Source: Acidobacteriota bacterium (GTDB lineage Bacteria > Acidobacteriota > Terriglobia > Acidiferrales > UBA7541). Taken from it: DNA of 6,721 nucleotides. The notes beneath the pieces were generated by a model. It was not told where the DNA came from. It searched no databases and worked only from the letters and a program-made list of their open reading frames with translations. A program made the translations under genes and the position numbers. Below, one piece after another: positions 5,920 to 6,721 of the stretch; positions within the stretch are counted from its first letter, which is position 1, and every line of letters begins with the position of its first letter. Location of the stretch: positions 1 to 6,721 of the forward strand of contig JAGWRH010000169.1 of assembly GCA_028876695.1 (NCBI GenBank). Direction: 5' to 3'.

Positions 5920-6010
5920 CGGCCGTTCCGGCTGGCCACTAGTTTCTTGCTGGTCGCGGTCCTCTGCGGCCTAGAAACCCTAGCGATTGGTGTACACGCG
6001 CGATGGGTTA

Positions 6011-6023
6011 GCGGATAATCCGC
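6011..6023. repeat. 13-nt palindrome just upstream of the methyltransferase start
   Basis: GCGGAT-A-ATCCGC is a perfect palindrome whose right end is 8 nt before the ATG at 6032. As RNA it could form five pairs around a three-base loop exactly where a Shine-Dalgarno would be expected, and no other ribosome binding site is visible. As DNA it could be a small operator. Its role is unknown. Confidence 0.45.
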
Positions 6024-6031
6024 AAACCGAA

Positions 6032-6721
6032 ATGCCCATCCATCTCGAGCAAGTTGTGCCCTGGGGCCGGTCTTTCGACGAATACGTGCGAATGTTCGGC
6101 CTGGGAGATAGCGATCTCGATCGCGTCATCTTCGATTGCGCCGGCGGACCGGCGAGCTTCAATTGCGAAATGCGCCGGCGCGGGTGCAGAGTAGTTTCGG
6201 CCGATCCGATCTATCGCTTTTCCGCTGCGCAACTGGCGCAACGATTTGGCGAAACTCGCGACACGATTCTGAGCAAAACCGCCGAGTCGCGCGAAAATTT
6301 CGTATGGGACGAAATGCAATCGATCAGCCGCCTGGGCGAAATTCGCATGCAGGCGATGAATCTCTTCCTGCGGGATTTTCCTGGCGGATTAGCTGAAGGT
6401 CGCTACCTGACCGCTGAATTGCCGCAGCTGCCTTTTGGCGATAGCACATTCGATCTGGCGCTGTGCTCCCATTTCCTATTTACGTACTCGGATCTGCTGT
6501 CGCTGGAATTCCACGTGGAGTCGATTCGCGAGCTGTGCCGCGTCGCGGGCGAAGCGCGCATTTTCCCTCTCGTGCCGCATTTTGCCGACGCGCGTTCCCC
6601 GCACCTGCCGCCTCTCATCAACCATCTGACCGCCGACGGCTATTTCTGCGAAATCATCCGCGTCCCCTACGAATTTCAACGCGGCGCCAACGAAATGCTT
6701 TGCGCCACGCGCCCCGTTCAG
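6032..6721 (+). CDS. Class I SAM-dependent methyltransferase, open at right edge
   Basis: A 230-codon frame runs from the ATG at 6032 to the last base without a stop. It begins PIHLEQVVPWGRSFDEYVRM, then has a Rossmann-like VIFDCAGGPASFN (residues 32-44), a variant of the SAM-binding D-x-G-x-G-x-G loop. SADP follows, with Asp58 at the end of the second strand, where the SAM ribose is usually held. PFGDSTFDLALCSHFLF (134-150) matches methyltransferase motifs IV/V, and RVPYEFQRGANEML near the end is characteristic of a family usually annotated only as 'SAM-dependent methyltransferase'. Those relatives end soon after this motif, so little is probably missing. The substrate is unknown. No good Shine-Dalgarno is visible. 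An in-frame GTG at 5990 is an alternative start, bounded by a stop at 5981. It is divergent from uppS with no evident functional link. Confidence 0.8.
   Translation, partial: MPIHLEQVVPWGRSFDEYVRMFGLGDSDLDRVIFDCAGGPASFNCEMRRRGCRVVSADPIYRFSAAQLAQRFGETRDTILSKTAESRENFVWDEMQSISRLGEIRMQAMNLFLRDFPGGLAEGRYLTAELPQLPFGDSTFDLALCSHFLFTYSDLLSLEFHVESIRELCRVAGEARIFPLVPHFADARSPHLPPLINHLTADGYFCEIIRVPYEFQRGANEMLCATRPVQ

Noticed and set aside
5712..5939. Extension of UppS to an ATG at 5939 (381 residues)
   Set aside because: The added residues show no UppS similarity, and the segment contains a promoter candidate and the inverted repeat, so it is better read as leader.
5938..5983. Three CTAG tetramers within 46 nt, with an imperfect inverted repeat (CTAGTTTC against GAAACCCTAG)
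   Set aside because: CTAG is often rare in bacteria, but the repeat has a 2-nt bulge and a 28-nt loop and matches no operator I can name; too weak to call.
1..6721. Search for a mobile element, CRISPR array, tRNA, rRNA or defence system
   Set aside because: No terminal repeats flanking a transposase, no regularly spaced repeats, no cloverleaf or rRNA signature, and every sizeable gene is a metabolic or membrane housekeeping type.

Overview
The window is a GC-rich bacterial chromosomal segment carrying seven protein-coding genes, five complete and two cut by the window edges. Protein-level resemblances point to Acidobacteriota (Terriglobia-like). The pointers are a Bacillus-type five-helix SdhC followed by SdhA, a bacterial pyruvoyl arginine decarboxylase, a deoxyhypusine-synthase-like protein, and an UppS with an 'LDMERLPSHVAIIMDGNGRWA'-like N-terminus. 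This assignment comes from remembered family features, not a search.

Layout. 1-1118 (minus): the start of a succinate dehydrogenase operon, sdhC then sdhA, overlapping by 4 nt; sdhA runs off the left edge. 1119-1601: a roughly 480-nt divergent control region with a good sigma-70-like promoter facing each way and about 260 nt between them that I cannot assign. 1602-2159 (plus): pdaD, making agmatine from arginine. 2232-3308 (minus): a deoxyhypusine-synthase-family enzyme that in bacteria is more likely to make homospermidine or a related polyamine. 3309-3607: a non-coding divergent spacer. 3608-3922 (plus): a small GlsB/YeaQ/YmgE-type membrane protein. 3930-4787 and 4794-5711 (minus): cdsA and uppS, transcribed uppS then cdsA. 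5712-6031: a divergent spacer that includes a candidate uppS leader with a perfect 12-bp inverted repeat. 6032-6721 (plus): a class I SAM-dependent methyltransferase, open at the right edge.

How the genes fit together. sdhCA belongs to respiratory complex II. pdaD and the DHS-like gene form a convergent pair that probably serves one polyamine route; the enzyme between them (agmatinase or an alternative) is not in the window. uppS and cdsA supply the undecaprenyl carrier for the cell wall and CDP-diacylglycerol for phospholipids.

I see no tRNA, rRNA, CRISPR array, insertion sequence, phage gene or defence system. The window is mostly housekeeping. The items worth a second look are the polyamine pair, the hydrophilic tail on UppS, and several palindromes in leader regions.
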